A stretch of DNA of 43,833 bases. It comes from Ruminococcus flavefaciens ATCC 19208. Lineage in GTDB: Bacteria; Bacillota; Clostridia; Oscillospirales; Ruminococcaceae. This document shows, piece by piece, positions 1-8,133 of the stretch. The notes beneath the pieces were generated by a model. The model was not told where the DNA came from. It saw nothing but the letters and a program-made list of their open reading frames with translations, and did not search any database. The position numbers and the translations under genes were made by a program. Positions within the stretch are counted from its first letter, which is position 1; the number at the start of each line of letters is the position of its first letter. The stretch spans positions 54,956 through 98,788 of the forward strand of contig NZ_KI912491.1 of NCBI RefSeq assembly GCF_000518765.1. Direction: 5' to 3'.

Positions 1-410
1 CAAAGTCAACAATTACAATTGATAAAAAGGCTCTGGGCGGAGAAGAGATTCCTGCTGAGGCAGGCGGTGCAACATTTGTACTCACAGCAGAGGACGAGGA
101 CGTAACACTTGAGGGCGTAACCATTAATGATGGCAAGGCTCTTGGTGAAGTAAAGTCAACAGAGTTCACAGGCAACGGTACAAAGTTCACAGGACTCAAG
201 GACGGCAAGTACAGCCTTGAAGAGACAGCTGCACCAGACGGCTTCACAACAGTAACAAAGTTCACATTCAATATTGAAAACGGTGTCGTAAAGAACGTTG
301 ACGTTGAGACAGACGGCGATGCAGTAGTATCAAATGACGGCAAGGTACTCGAAGTATTCGACACAAAGTCAACAATTACAATTGATAAAAAGGCTCTGGG
401 CGGAGAAGAG
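1..410 (+). repeat. Tandem Cna-B module repeat, 363-bp unit
   Basis: The start of the window and positions 364-410 are virtually identical over about 47 bases (both encode KSTITIDKKALGGEEIP). The repeat period is 363 bp, i.e. 121 codons. The interior of each unit has diverged, so homogenisation seems limited to the module boundary. More copies may lie upstream of the window. Confidence 0.85.
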
Positions 411-2792
411 ATCCCCGAAGAAGCAGGCAAGGCTAAGTTCAAGCTCATCTCTGAGGACGGTCAGTCGCTGAAGGGCGTTAAGATCAACGGCGGCAAGGCT
501 CTCGAAGATGTCAAGGAGACTGAATTCGACGGCAATTCCGCAAACTTCGAGTTCCTCAAAGACGGTAAGTATTCACTTGTTGAGACTGCTTCACCTGACG
601 GTTACGATGTAGTTTCAAAGTTCACATTCGTACTTGAAAACGGCAAGGTCAAGAGCGTAGAAGCTTCCACAACAGGCAAGACTTCTATGGGTAAGGACAA
701 TGCAACTATCATCATTGAGGACGCTCCTAACGAGTTCACGATCGGCAAGAGCGATATCACAGGCGAGAAGGAGATAAAGGGTGCTCAGCTTGAGCTCACA
801 AACTCCGACATCGACTGGAAGACGATTCTTGAAGCAAACAAGAATGACAGTGATTTCGTAAAGGTAGAGAACAGTGACGGTAAGGTCATCGGTATCCAGT
901 GGGTATCAGGCGACTCTGCAAAGCTTGTAAAAGCACTTAAGGACGGTAACTACTCACTGAAGGAAACAGGTGACAAGTTCGAGGACGGCGGAAAGGTTTA
1001 TGATATCATTACTTCCGTACTCAACTTCACAATCAGAGACAGCAAGATAGTTGATGCAAAGGGTGAAGCTCTCAAGGAGACGCCTGACAAGACATCTGAG
1101 GAAGGTTATTACATAGTAGATAAGAGCGGTAATCATATTGAAGTCTGCGATGCTGAGGCAACTACAACAAGTACTTCAACATCAACAACTACAAGCAAGA
1201 CAACAACTACTACAACTTCTACATCTACTACAAGTAAGACAACAACCTCAACTACAACAACAACTACTACAACAACAACAACTACTACTACGACAACAAC
1301 AACCACTACTACAACAACCACCACCACAACTACTACCACAACAACATCGACGACAACTACAACTACAACTACAACGTCGACAACAACAACTACTACAACT
1401 ACAACGACTTCGACAAGCACAACGACCACAACGTCGAAGACGACAACAACTACAAGCACAACGACGACTACAACTACAACAACGCTTGCAAAGGTAAACA
1501 TCAATAAGGTAGACCTTGGCGGAACAGAGGTAGTCGGAGCTAAGCTGACACTTACAGGAAAGACAGCAGGAGGAAAGACAGTATCCTTCAAGGACGGACA
1601 GATCAAGGCAGGCGCAGGAGCAGAAGTGCTCAACGGCGTAGGCAACGCGATCGTATGGCTGTCAGGAGAAGAGACAACAGTAGTATACGTAGAAGACGGA
1701 ACATATACCCTTGAAGAGCTTGCAGCACCAAAGGGATATGAAGTAGCAACAAAGATCGAGTTCACAGTTGAGAACGGTAAGATCACAAAGGGCGGCAAGT
1801 CAGCTGATACAGTTGAAATGGTCGATGAGAGAATAGTAACAACAACTACTACGACCTCAACCACAACGACTACTACAACTACAACAACGACTACCACCAC
1901 AACAACTACCACGACTACAACTACAACATCTACAACAAGCAAGACAACTACGGCAACAACATCAACAACTACTACAACAGTTACAACAACAGCTGTTGTA
2001 ATGATCGACAAGCAGGATATCCTTGGTGAAGAAGTCGAGGGTGCTGAGCTTACACTTACAGGTGTTGACAAGAACGGTCATAAGGTAGTATTCGATGAAG
2101 GCTCAATGACTGCAGGCAAGGGTGCCAAGGTTGAAAAGTCTCACGGTGATTCACTTGTTTGGATCTCAGGACAGACAGCTACAAAGGTAACTCTTGAGGA
2201 CGGTCAGTATGTACTTCACGAAGTAGCTGCTCCTACCGGCTATGAGGTCGCAACAGATATGAAGTTCACAGTTACTGACGGTAAGCTTGTATCTGTTGAC
2301 GGAGTTGAAACAGATTCCGATACAGTTGTAATGATCGACGAGAAGATAGTTACTACAACTACAACAACGACGACAACTACAACTACTACGACCACAACAA
2401 CCACTACAACAAATCCGAGCGATGTAATGGGACAGGAAGTTTCAAATACTACCAGTGTTACACAGGGAGGTATCGAGTTCTCAGTAACTACATCTTCCAC
2501 AACAACAACTACTACATCGACTACAACAACTACCACAACATCTGAGACTACAACAACAGATGTTACTACCACTACAGCAGAAGAGACAACAACTACTACA
2601 ACTACAACTGCTGCTGTAACAGGTAAGACAACAGCAAAAACAACTACAAAGGCTAAGAGCACAACTACCAAGAAGACAACTGATGCACCTAAGACAGGTG
2701 TTGAGGGAATAGAAGCAGCAATTGCGGTTCTTTCACTCGCAGCAGTCGGTGCTTTTGCAGCTCGTTCCAGAAATAAGAACGATGATCAGTAA
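1..2792 (+). CDS. Polythreonine-linked Cna-B/SpaA-type surface protein, 5' truncated by window edge
   Basis: The reading frame is open from the first codon (base 3), so only the C-terminal ~930 residues are seen. It holds five modules of ~110-140 residues at about 3-360, 363-705, 720-1160, 1485-1838 and 1992-2351. At least four end in a Y-T/S-L-x-E-x-x-AP-x-GY-like strand (for example TYTLEELAAPKGYEVA), typical of Cna-B/SpaA prealbumin-like domains. An early Lys (INKVD, MIDKQD) and the Glu of that strand could form intramolecular isopeptide bonds. Long Thr runs separate the later modules. The C-terminus is a sortase signal: APKTG at 2685-2699, a hydrophobic stretch, then RSRNKNDDQ. Likely a wall-anchored stalk or adhesin. 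A strong terminator follows. The ligand cannot be read from the sequence. Confidence 0.85.
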   Translation, partial: KSTITIDKKALGGEEIPAEAGGATFVLTAEDEDVTLEGVTINDGKALGEVKSTEFTGNGTKFTGLKDGKYSLEETAAPDGFTTVTKFTFNIENGVVKNVDVETDGDAVVSNDGKVLEVFDTKSTITIDKKALGGEEIPEEAGKAKFKLISEDGQSLKGVKINGGKALEDVKETEFDGNSANFEFLKDGKYSLVETASPDGYDVVSKFTFVLENGKVKSVEASTTGKTSMGKDNATIIIEDAPNEFTIGKSDITGEKEIKGAQLELTNSDIDWKTILEANKNDSDFVKVENSDGKVIGIQWVSGDSAKLVKALKDGNYSLKETGDKFEDGGKVYDIITSVLNFTIRDSKIVDAKGEALKETPDKTSEEGYYIVDKSGNHIEVCDAEATTTSTSTSTTTSKTTTTTTSTSTTSKTTTSTTTTTTTTTTTTTTTTTTTTTTTTTTTTTTTTSTTTTTTTTTSTTTTTTTTTTSTSTTTTTSKTTTTTSTTTTTTTTTLAKVNINKVDLGGTEVVGAKLTLTGKTAGGKTVSFKDGQIKAGAGAEVLNGVGNAIVWLSGEETTVVYVEDGTYTLEELAAPKGYEVATKIEFTVENGKITKGGKSADTVEMVDERIVTTTTTTSTTTTTTTTTTTTTTTTTTTTTTTSTTSKTTTATTSTTTTTVTTTAVVMIDKQDILGEEVEGAELTLTGVDKNGHKVVFDEGSMTAGKGAKVEKSHGDSLVWISGQTATKVTLEDGQYVLHEVAAPTGYEVATDMKFTVTDGKLVSVDGVETDSDTVVMIDEKIVTTTTTTTTTTTTTTTTTTTTNPSDVMGQEVSNTTSVTQGGIEFSVTTSSTTTTTTSTTTTTTTSETTTTDVTTTTAEETTTTTTTTAAVTGKTTAKTTTKAKSTTTKKTTDAPKTGVEGIEAAIAVLSLAAVGAFAARSRNKNDDQ
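1161..1484 (+). repeat. Polythreonine linker microsatellite 1
   Basis: 108 codons, almost all ACA/ACT/ACC/ACG threonine with scattered Ser and Lys. Further tracts lie at 1839-1991 (51 codons), 2352-2411 (20 codons) and roughly 2485-2680 (interrupted). Thr-rich linkers of this kind are typical of ruminococcal extracellular proteins. The codon mix keeps the DNA from being a pure trinucleotide repeat. Confidence 0.9.
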
Positions 2793-2826
2793 GGCTTTCA
2801 AAGTTGAATAAGTGATCGAAGTCACT

Positions 2827-2865
2827 AAGAGCTGTCGGATAAATTGTCCGACAGCTCTTTTTTTC
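2827..2865 (+). terminator. Rho-independent terminator of surface-protein gene
   Basis: A 12-13 bp perfect stem (AAGAGCTGTCGGA / TCCGACAGCTCTT) with a short loop is followed by a run of T. Confidence 0.93.
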
Positions 2866-2874
2866 AAAAAAGGC

Positions 2875-2903
2875 TTGTATTTGAAGTGAAAATTTGATAT
2901 AAT
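2875..2903 (+). promoter_or_regulatory. Promoter of corA leader/corA
   Basis: TTGTAT (2875-2880), 17-bp spacer, TATAAT (2898-2903). Expected start is near 2910. Confidence 0.8.
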
Positions 2904-2933
2904 AAACTTATATCTTGATTACGGAGGTGCATT

Positions 2934-2990
2934 ATGAGTTCTGACCCTTATGGGAATTTGAATAATATTCCATGCTTCGGCAGACGATAA
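2934..2990 (+). CDS. 18-residue leader peptide upstream of corA
   Basis: ATG at 2934 sits 6 nt after a GGAGGTG Shine-Dalgarno sequence (2923-2929), only ~24 nt from the predicted transcription start. The ORF encodes MSSDPYGNLNNIPCFGRR and ends in two consecutive TAA codons (2988-2993), in the same frame as corA. The last codons form one arm of a hairpin (CTTCGGCA 2975-2982 with TGCCGAAG 3008-3015). A competing small hairpin (GCCGA 3009-3013 with TCGGC 3022-3026) lies just before the corA ribosome site. Ribosomes finishing the leader would cover the first arm, so a translation-coupled switch is possible. I know no homologue of the peptide. Confidence 0.45.
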   Translation: MSSDPYGNLNNIPCFGRR

Positions 2991-3047
2991 TAATGCTCTC
3001 GTCCTTTTGCCGAAGTTAATCTCGGCGAAAGGAGCAAGGCTTTTCCG

Positions 3048-3995
3048 TTGCGGAACAGCCGAAATGATATGATAAACTTTTATTGCTATGAAAACGGTAT
3101 CCTGAAGCAGTGTGATGCTCCTAAAGCAGGCTGCTGGGTATCGGTGGTGGACCCGACTCCGCAGGAGGTCAGGGAGCTTATAGAGGATTACGGCCTTGAC
3201 AGCGGATTTGTAAAGTCCTCGATAGATGAGGAGGAGTCGTCACGTATCGAGCGTGAGGACGACCAGACCCTTGTCATCATAGATACTCCTGTATCTGCAA
3301 TTGACGACGACAAGACCAAGAACTTCTATACTCTTCCAATGGGCATCATCGTAAACGACGATTACGTTTTCACTATCTCTATCAGAGAGACACAGATACT
3401 CAATGAAGCCGCAAGAGGCGGCATACGCAATCTCCGACCTGATTTCAAGACAAGATTCGTGCTCCAGCTTCTTCTCAGGATAGCAGCACTCTTTCTTACC
3501 TACCTGAAACAGATAGATAAGATATCATCTGCTGCCGAGCAGGAGCTTCACGACGCTATGAAGAACGAGCTCCTCATGCAGCTTCTTGCTCTTGAAAAGT
3601 CACTGGTATATTTTTCTACTTCGCTCAAAGCCAACGAAGCCACTATCGAGAAGATATTCCGCGGCAGAGTCATAAAGCTTTACGATGAAGATCAGGACCT
3701 TCTTGAGGACGTACTTATCGAGATGAAGCAGGCGATCGAGATGTCGAGTATATATACGGGGATCTTGTCCAGTATGATGGACGGCTTCTCGTCCATCATC
3801 TCAAATAATCTGAACCTTGTAATGTGGAGACTCACTATCGTCACCATAGTCCTACAGATACCGAACATCATGTTTGCGTTTTACGGTATCAATACGGGAG
3901 ATATACCGTTCAACTATACATGGGTCGCGCTTGCACTTACGGGATTTCTTACGATAGTAACAGCGTTCGCGCTGCTTAAATGGAAGAAAAAATAA
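3048..3995 (+). CDS. corA: CorA-family divalent cation transporter
   Basis: Pentameric inner-membrane channel family that moves Mg2+ (or Co2+/Zn2+). The 315-residue length is normal. A soluble, helix-rich N-terminal region (to ~residue 255) is followed by two C-terminal transmembrane helices and a KWKKK tail. The signature loop after TM1 reads FYGIN rather than the usual YGMN; GIN/GVN variants are known in ZntB-like relatives, so the ion preference is uncertain. Start choice: TTG 3048 has AAGG 8 nt upstream, while ATG 3069 has no ribosome site, so the true N-terminus is unresolved. It is transcribed behind the leader ORF at 2934. Confidence 0.85.
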   Translation: MRNSRNDMINFYCYENGILKQCDAPKAGCWVSVVDPTPQEVRELIEDYGLDSGFVKSSIDEEESSRIEREDDQTLVIIDTPVSAIDDDKTKNFYTLPMGIIVNDDYVFTISIRETQILNEAARGGIRNLRPDFKTRFVLQLLLRIAALFLTYLKQIDKISSAAEQELHDAMKNELLMQLLALEKSLVYFSTSLKANEATIEKIFRGRVIKLYDEDQDLLEDVLIEMKQAIEMSSIYTGILSSMMDGFSSIISNNLNLVMWRLTIVTIVLQIPNIMFAFYGINTGDIPFNYTWVALALTGFLTIVTAFALLKWKKK

Positions 3996-3999
3996 AAAT

Positions 4000-4033
4000 A
4001 AGTCCATGAACGTTTGGCTCATGGACTTTATTA
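4000..4033. terminator. Bidirectional terminator between corA and recG region
   Basis: AGTCCATGA (4001-4009) pairs with TCATGGACT (4019-4027), with T-rich flanks on both strands. Confidence 0.85.
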
Positions 4034-4066
4034 TTTTATCCGATTATATCCTTGCTGAAAAGTCGG
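4034..4066 (-). pseudogene. Detached second copy of the recG 3' end
   Basis: Read on the minus strand this stretch encodes R-L-F-S-K-D-I-I-G-stop, exactly the last nine residues and stop of RecG at 4194-4224. It uses different codons at five of the nine positions (CGA/CGC, AGC/AGT, ATA/ATT, ATC/ATA, GGA/GGG). The sequence after both stops is also similar (AATAAGTCCA-type, the first arm of the terminator). It is a relic of an earlier recG end, now separated from the gene by about 130 bp that contain a dispersed palindrome. Confidence 0.65.
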
Positions 4067-4072
4067 GGAAAA

Positions 4073-4100
4073 TGTAGGGGACGGCGTCCTCGACGTCCCG
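4073..4100 (+). repeat. Dispersed 'TGTAGGGG' palindrome, copy 1
   Basis: Begins TGTAGGGGACGGCG and folds as GGGACG...CGTCCC. The same 27-bp sequence occurs in inverted orientation at 23540-23566. Member of a family of short palindromes in the intergenic regions of this window. Confidence 0.8.
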
Positions 4101-4193
4101 TTTTATAGAGAATTCCTTTTTCAAAAGGGGTCTCTCAATAATCAGCATAAATTTTCTATATAAGTACGGTGAATATGATTCGTGGACTTATTT

Positions 4194-6230
4194 TTACCCT
4201 ATAATATCCTTACTGAAAAGGCGCATTACATCGAGTTTCAGCGGTCTGTTCTGCGGCTTTTCAAGGAGCGGATCATCGTCAAGGAGCTCCTTTGCGCAGG
4301 TCTGTGCGCGGTTCATAAGCTCCATATTGCAGGCGATATCCGCTATTTTCAGCGGCGGGAGACCGTGCTGAGCATTTCCGAAGAAGTCGCCCGGCCCTCG
4401 CATTTTCAGGTCCTCCTCGGATATTTTAAATCCGTCGGTAGTCGAGGACATTATCTTCATACGCTTTACGCAGTCATCTGTGGTATTGTCGGTGATGAGT
4501 ATGCAGCTGCTCTCGAAGCTGCCTCGTCCCACTCGTCCGCGGAGCTGATGGAGCTGAGAGAGTCCGAAACGCTCGGCATTCTCGATGACCATGACTGCCG
4601 CATTCGGCACATCTACACCTACTTCAACAACGGTAGTGCAGATAAGCACCTGTATCTCACCGCTGCGGAATTTCTCCATTACCTTGTCCTTTTCGGCAGC
4701 CCTCATCTTTCCGTGAAGAAGTGAGGTAGTGTAGCCTTTGAGGTCGCCTTTTGCAGCCTCCTCGGCATAGGTCTTTACGGCGAAAAGCTCGCTTTCGCTG
4801 TCCTCTATCATGGGACATACTACGTAAGCCTGCCTGCCCTCGTCAAGCCGCTCACGTACAAAGCTGAATGCACGGCTGCGTAGCTTTCCCGTGACCGCAT
4901 AGGTCTTTACGGGCTTTCTGCCTTTGGGGAGCTGAGTTATGGCGGATATATCGAGGTCGCCGTAGATGATAAGCGCCAGTGTACGTGGGATAGGAGTTGC
5001 CGACATTACAAGCTTGTGAGGAGAATCGCCCTTTTCTGCAAGAGCTGCTCGCTGAGCCACGCCGAAGCGGTGCTGCTCGTCGGTTATTACAAGTCCCAAT
5101 GACTTATATTCCACATCTTTCTGTATTATGGCGTGAGTACCTACTATGACATCAATTTCTCCTGCTGCTATCTGCTCGCGTATGGCAGCTTTTTTCTTTG
5201 CGGTAGTCGAACCCGTCAGCAGGCACACCTTTACGCCGAATGGCTCAAGGAAGCTGCTGAGGGTATTGAAATGCTGAGAAGCAAGTATCTCCGTAGGAGC
5301 CATAAGTGCGGATTGTACGCCGTTACGTGCAGAAAAATAGCAGGCTGCGGCAGCAACAGCAGTCTTGCCGCTTCCCACATCGCCCTGCAAAAGTCTGTTC
5401 ATAGGGGTATTTTTGCAAAGGTCAGCAGTTATCTCGGCTACAGCCTTTTTCTGGTCATCGGTGAGCTCAAAGGGCAGTCCTTCCGTGAACTCTCTCGCAT
5501 CAACTGAGCTGTCCATTTGAAATGCTGTATTTCTGCGGCTTCTGGACTTCATAACAGACATACCAATCTGTAATTTCAGAAGCTCATCAAAGGCAAGTCT
5601 GCGCCTTGCAGTTTCGGCGGCAAGCTCACTTTCGGGAAAGTGTATATTTTCAAGTGCCCACATAAGGGGACACAGGTCGTATTTTCGGAGGATATCGTCG
5701 GAAAGTGTCTCAAAGGGTTCATTTCGCATAAGTTCGAGAGCCTGCCGCATATTGGTGCGAACCATATTTACGGAAAGCCCTTGAGTAAGGTGGTATTTAG
5801 GCTGAATGAGCACTTTTTCATCGGCGCGGATATAAACAGGAGAGCTTATTTCCTTTCGCATGAATGTACCTGCAACCTTGCCGTACATATAGTAAGTTTC
5901 GCCCTCTTTGAGAGCCTGAAAATAATACACGTTATTATATACAACTATCAGTATATCGTCCAGACCGTCGGTAGCAGCGGCTTTGCATATAACGAGACCG
6001 CCTTTTATGCGCTGAGGCGGCATTTTTTTGTATACCGTCAGCTTCAGCACATTATAGTCTCCGAGGACAGCCTGTCGTACAGGTACATGAGCGCGGAAAT
6101 CAAGGTAGTCACGTGGGATATGGTATATAAGCTCATAGGGCGAATTTATACCGAGCTTGCGGTACTTCTCACCGCGAGCCTTTCCGACGCCCTTTAGGTA
6201 TTCGATTTCGCTGAAAAGAGTAGTGGGCAT
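4194..6230 (-). CDS. recG: ATP-dependent DNA helicase RecG
   Basis: Branch-migrating helicase that remodels stalled forks and Holliday junctions. 678 residues, full length. The N-terminal wedge/OB region (~1-230) is followed by the superfamily 2 motor: Walker A GDVGSGKT (~283-290), DEQH (~384-387), SATPIPRTLA, LLHGKM and QLRGRVGRG. The start is ATG at 6230 with AAGGAG just upstream. It lies downstream of spoVS on the same strand with a terminator-like hairpin between them, so part of its expression is probably its own. The last nine codons are duplicated at 4034-4066. Confidence 0.97.
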   Translation of the reverse strand: MPTTLFSEIEYLKGVGKARGEKYRKLGINSPYELIYHIPRDYLDFRAHVPVRQAVLGDYNVLKLTVYKKMPPQRIKGGLVICKAAATDGLDDILIVVYNNVYYFQALKEGETYYMYGKVAGTFMRKEISSPVYIRADEKVLIQPKYHLTQGLSVNMVRTNMRQALELMRNEPFETLSDDILRKYDLCPLMWALENIHFPESELAAETARRRLAFDELLKLQIGMSVMKSRSRRNTAFQMDSSVDAREFTEGLPFELTDDQKKAVAEITADLCKNTPMNRLLQGDVGSGKTAVAAAACYFSARNGVQSALMAPTEILASQHFNTLSSFLEPFGVKVCLLTGSTTAKKKAAIREQIAAGEIDVIVGTHAIIQKDVEYKSLGLVITDEQHRFGVAQRAALAEKGDSPHKLVMSATPIPRTLALIIYGDLDISAITQLPKGRKPVKTYAVTGKLRSRAFSFVRERLDEGRQAYVVCPMIEDSESELFAVKTYAEEAAKGDLKGYTTSLLHGKMRAAEKDKVMEKFRSGEIQVLICTTVVEVGVDVPNAAVMVIENAERFGLSQLHQLRGRVGRGSFESSCILITDNTTDDCVKRMKIMSSTTDGFKISEEDLKMRGPGDFFGNAQHGLPPLKIADIACNMELMNRAQTCAKELLDDDPLLEKPQNRPLKLDVMRLFSKDIIG

Positions 6231-6261
6231 AAGCTGCTCCTTAATAAAGAATTATAGTTAA

Positions 6262-6303
6262 AGACAAAAATACAAACAGAAAGGGCGGACATAAAGTCCG
6301 CCC
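6262..6303 (-). terminator. Terminator after spoVS
   Basis: Perfect 8-bp GC stem GGGCGGAC/GTCCGCCC (6283-6303) followed, on the minus strand, by a T-rich tail (6262-6282). Confidence 0.8.
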
Positions 6304-6318
6304 GATGATCCAAACCAA

Positions 6319-6579
6319 TTATCTCTGCTCACAGATAAGCTTGATAGCGGTTCTCTCTTCGCCGTCGATCTGGATATTAGCAAATGCAGGAATGCAAATG
6401 AGATCAATACCAATTGGTGCAAGATATCCCCTTGCTATAGCTATAGCCTTGATCGCCTGATTTGCCGCACCCGCACCTACTGCCTGAACTTCAACAGCCT
6501 TCTGTTCTCTGATAACGCCGGCAATAGCTCCGGCAACAGAATTAGGTGATGAGTGTGATGATACTTTCAGAATTTCCAT
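6319..6579 (-). CDS. spoVS: Stage V sporulation protein S (SpoVS/Alba-like)
   Basis: 86 residues, full length for the family, starting MEILKVSSHSSPNSVAGAIAG and closely matching the canonical SpoVS sequence. SpoVS is a small Alba-fold protein that affects spore coat assembly and septation in Bacillus; it also occurs in non-sporulating bacteria. AGGAGGG precedes the ATG. It has its own promoter (6659-6687) and terminator, so it forms a single-gene transcript between ymdB and recG. spoVS next to ymdB is a common arrangement in Bacillota. Confidence 0.95.
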   Translation of the reverse strand: MEILKVSSHSSPNSVAGAIAGVIREQKAVEVQAVGAGAANQAIKAIAIARGYLAPIGIDLICIPAFANIQIDGEERTAIKLICEQR

Positions 6580-6658
6580 TACAAATAACCCTCCTGTTAA
6601 AAATATTTGTACGATAACTATGTCTTATTGCCTTAAGGCTATTCTATTGTACAATTGT

Positions 6659-6687
6659 ATTATACCCTATAAATGGTAAAAAAGCAA
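6659..6687 (-). promoter_or_regulatory. spoVS promoter
   Basis: On the minus strand: TTGCTT, 17-bp spacer, TATAAT. Expected start lies ~70 nt upstream of the spoVS ATG. Confidence 0.75.
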
Positions 6688-6710
6688 GTACTTATTGAAA
6701 AGTTTGTAGA

Positions 6711-7481
6711 CTATCTTATAATTATTCTTTCTGTTTTGTGCGATTTGCCATTTTTTTCATCAAATTCGGTTATTGTTCCACAAAGAAAGCATTTTTCCTC
6801 TGATTCGGTGAAACGAACCGGCATACGAAACCTGAACATATTTACAACAGAGGCGAAATCCACGCCGAGGCAGGAATTTTCGGGACCTGTCATGCCTGCA
6901 TCTGTAATATATGCGGTATGACCGCCCAATATACATTCATCGGCGGTCTGTACGTGGGTATGAGTGCCGAAAACGCCGCTTACTCTTTCGGTAAGATAAT
7001 GACCCATAGCCTTTTTCTCGGAAGTGGTCTCTGCATGGAAGTCCACAAAGATGTTAGGGGTATCTATTTTACTAAGGATCTCGTCGATCTTTGTGAACGG
7101 ATTGTCCAGCGGCTCCATAAGTGCAGTTCCCATCATATTGATGACAGCTACGGAATACGCTCCCATGTCGAGTATACGGTATCCGCTTCCCACACAGCCA
7201 GCCTCCAGGTAATTTGCAGGGCGCACCATGTATTCCTCTTCAAACAGCTCAAGAGCTTCTTTGCGTCGGAAAGCATGATTTCCCGTAGTTATGATGTCCG
7301 CACCTGCTCTTATTATCATTTCTGCAGAGGCACGGGTTATACCGTTGCCTTGTGCAGAATTTTCACCGTTTACGACAGTTATGTCAATATTGTTTTCGTG
7401 CTTTATGCTGCTCAGCTTTGCCGAAAGGAACTCACAGCCTGCTTTTCCCACGACATCGCCGATAAAGAGTAGTTTTTTCAT
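6711..7481 (-). CDS. ymdB: YmdB-family metallophosphoesterase (cyclic nucleotide phosphodiesterase)
   Basis: 256 residues. Metal-binding motifs are in the expected order: GDVVGKAG near residue 8, NGENSAQG (~39-46), TTGNHAF (~65-71), DFHAE (~148-152) and GTHTHVQT (~172-179). In Bacillus the family hydrolyses 2',3'-cyclic nucleotides and influences biofilm and sporulation decisions; it is cytoplasmic. The start is supported by AGGAG 6 nt upstream. The gene lies 10 nt after the DUF4236-like gene, so the two are co-transcribed, and it is followed by spoVS. Confidence 0.92.
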   Translation of the reverse strand: MKKLLFIGDVVGKAGCEFLSAKLSSIKHENNIDITVVNGENSAQGNGITRASAEMIIRAGADIITTGNHAFRRKEALELFEEEYMVRPANYLEAGCVGSGYRILDMGAYSVAVINMMGTALMEPLDNPFTKIDEILSKIDTPNIFVDFHAETTSEKKAMGHYLTERVSGVFGTHTHVQTADECILGGHTAYITDAGMTGPENSCLGVDFASVVNMFRFRMPVRFTESEEKCFLCGTITEFDEKNGKSHKTERIIIR

Positions 7482-7491
7482 ATTTCTCCTA

Positions 7492-7710
7492 TTACTTCTT
7501 GCCTGTTTTCTTTTTGCCGCCGAGGTCTGTATCGTATGAGATACCTGTACCCTGCAGGCTGACGGTAGCCTTTTTCTTGTTGTTTACGGTGACCTTGACC
7601 TTCTTGCCGGCTATTTTCGGACCGTCAATAGATATACTGCCGCCCTTTTTGTTTTTGTTAAATTTTAAAAAACTGAATATCTTGAAGCTTTTTCTGAAAT
7701 GAAATCCCAT
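7492..7710 (-). CDS. Small basic protein, DUF4236-like
   Basis: 72 residues, starting at ATG 7710 behind GGGAGG. The N-terminus MGFHFRKSFKI and the later LQGTGISYDTD resemble DUF4236 proteins (MGFRFRKS...GTGLSYST), whose role is unknown. Very Lys-rich, with no signal peptide. A longer frame upstream exists but has no ribosome site. It is the first gene of a short operon with ymdB. Confidence 0.7.
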   Translation of the reverse strand: MGFHFRKSFKIFSFLKFNKNKKGGSISIDGPKIAGKKVKVTVNNKKKATVSLQGTGISYDTDLGGKKKTGKK

Positions 7711-8044
7711 AATAGACCTCCCTTTACGTTCGTCAGTACGGCAGAAAAAATTATCCGCCGTAAATTCGCATTGCATCTTTATTATAATACCACAAAACAC
7801 CGCCATAATCAATACAAATATTAATTTTTTATTACTGTAAATTGAAATAGGAAAAAACTGTGTAATACAGCCATGAGCCGTTAGCAATTAGGCATTAGCC
7901 GAAAGTGTTTGCTTGCGCTCGATTTGTTTAAATTATTAGCCAAAGGCAGTGCGTTGGCTAATAGCTAACGCCTAAAGGCTGTACAAAGGCATTTTTTTGC
8001 TGCACAGACATTAAGTAATTTTTCTAAATTATTTTTTATAGGTA
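7711..8044. other. Intergenic region with imperfect inverted repeats
   Basis: Divergent gap between the DUF4236-like gene and the asp23-like gene. It contains low-complexity TTAGCC/GGCTAA sequence, including TTAGCCAA (7936-7943) against TTGGCTAA (7954-7961) and similar words at 7875-7901. Such TTAGC-rich strings also flank the 'TGTAGGGG' palindromes elsewhere in the window. No ORF is convincing here. Confidence 0.6.
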
Positions 8045-8073
8045 TTGTAAAAAGCAAAAAAGTGTGTTATAAT
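8045..8073 (+). promoter_or_regulatory. Promoter of asp23-like/fakA operon
   Basis: TTGTAA (8045-8050), 17-bp spacer, TATAAT (8068-8073). Confidence 0.8.
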
Positions 8074-8133
8074 CAATAGGATAGCGGTCATATACGGATC
8101 GCACAAGCATTTTAACAAAAGGAGTGATTATCC

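Noticed and set aside
1133..2671. Long minus-strand polyvaline and plus-strand polyglutamine open frames
   Set aside because: They are the other frames of the Thr-codon repeats in the surface-protein gene and have no ribosome sites.
4182..6197. Plus-strand frames opposite recG
   Set aside because: Antisense shadows of a well-supported gene; no ribosome sites or recognisable domains.
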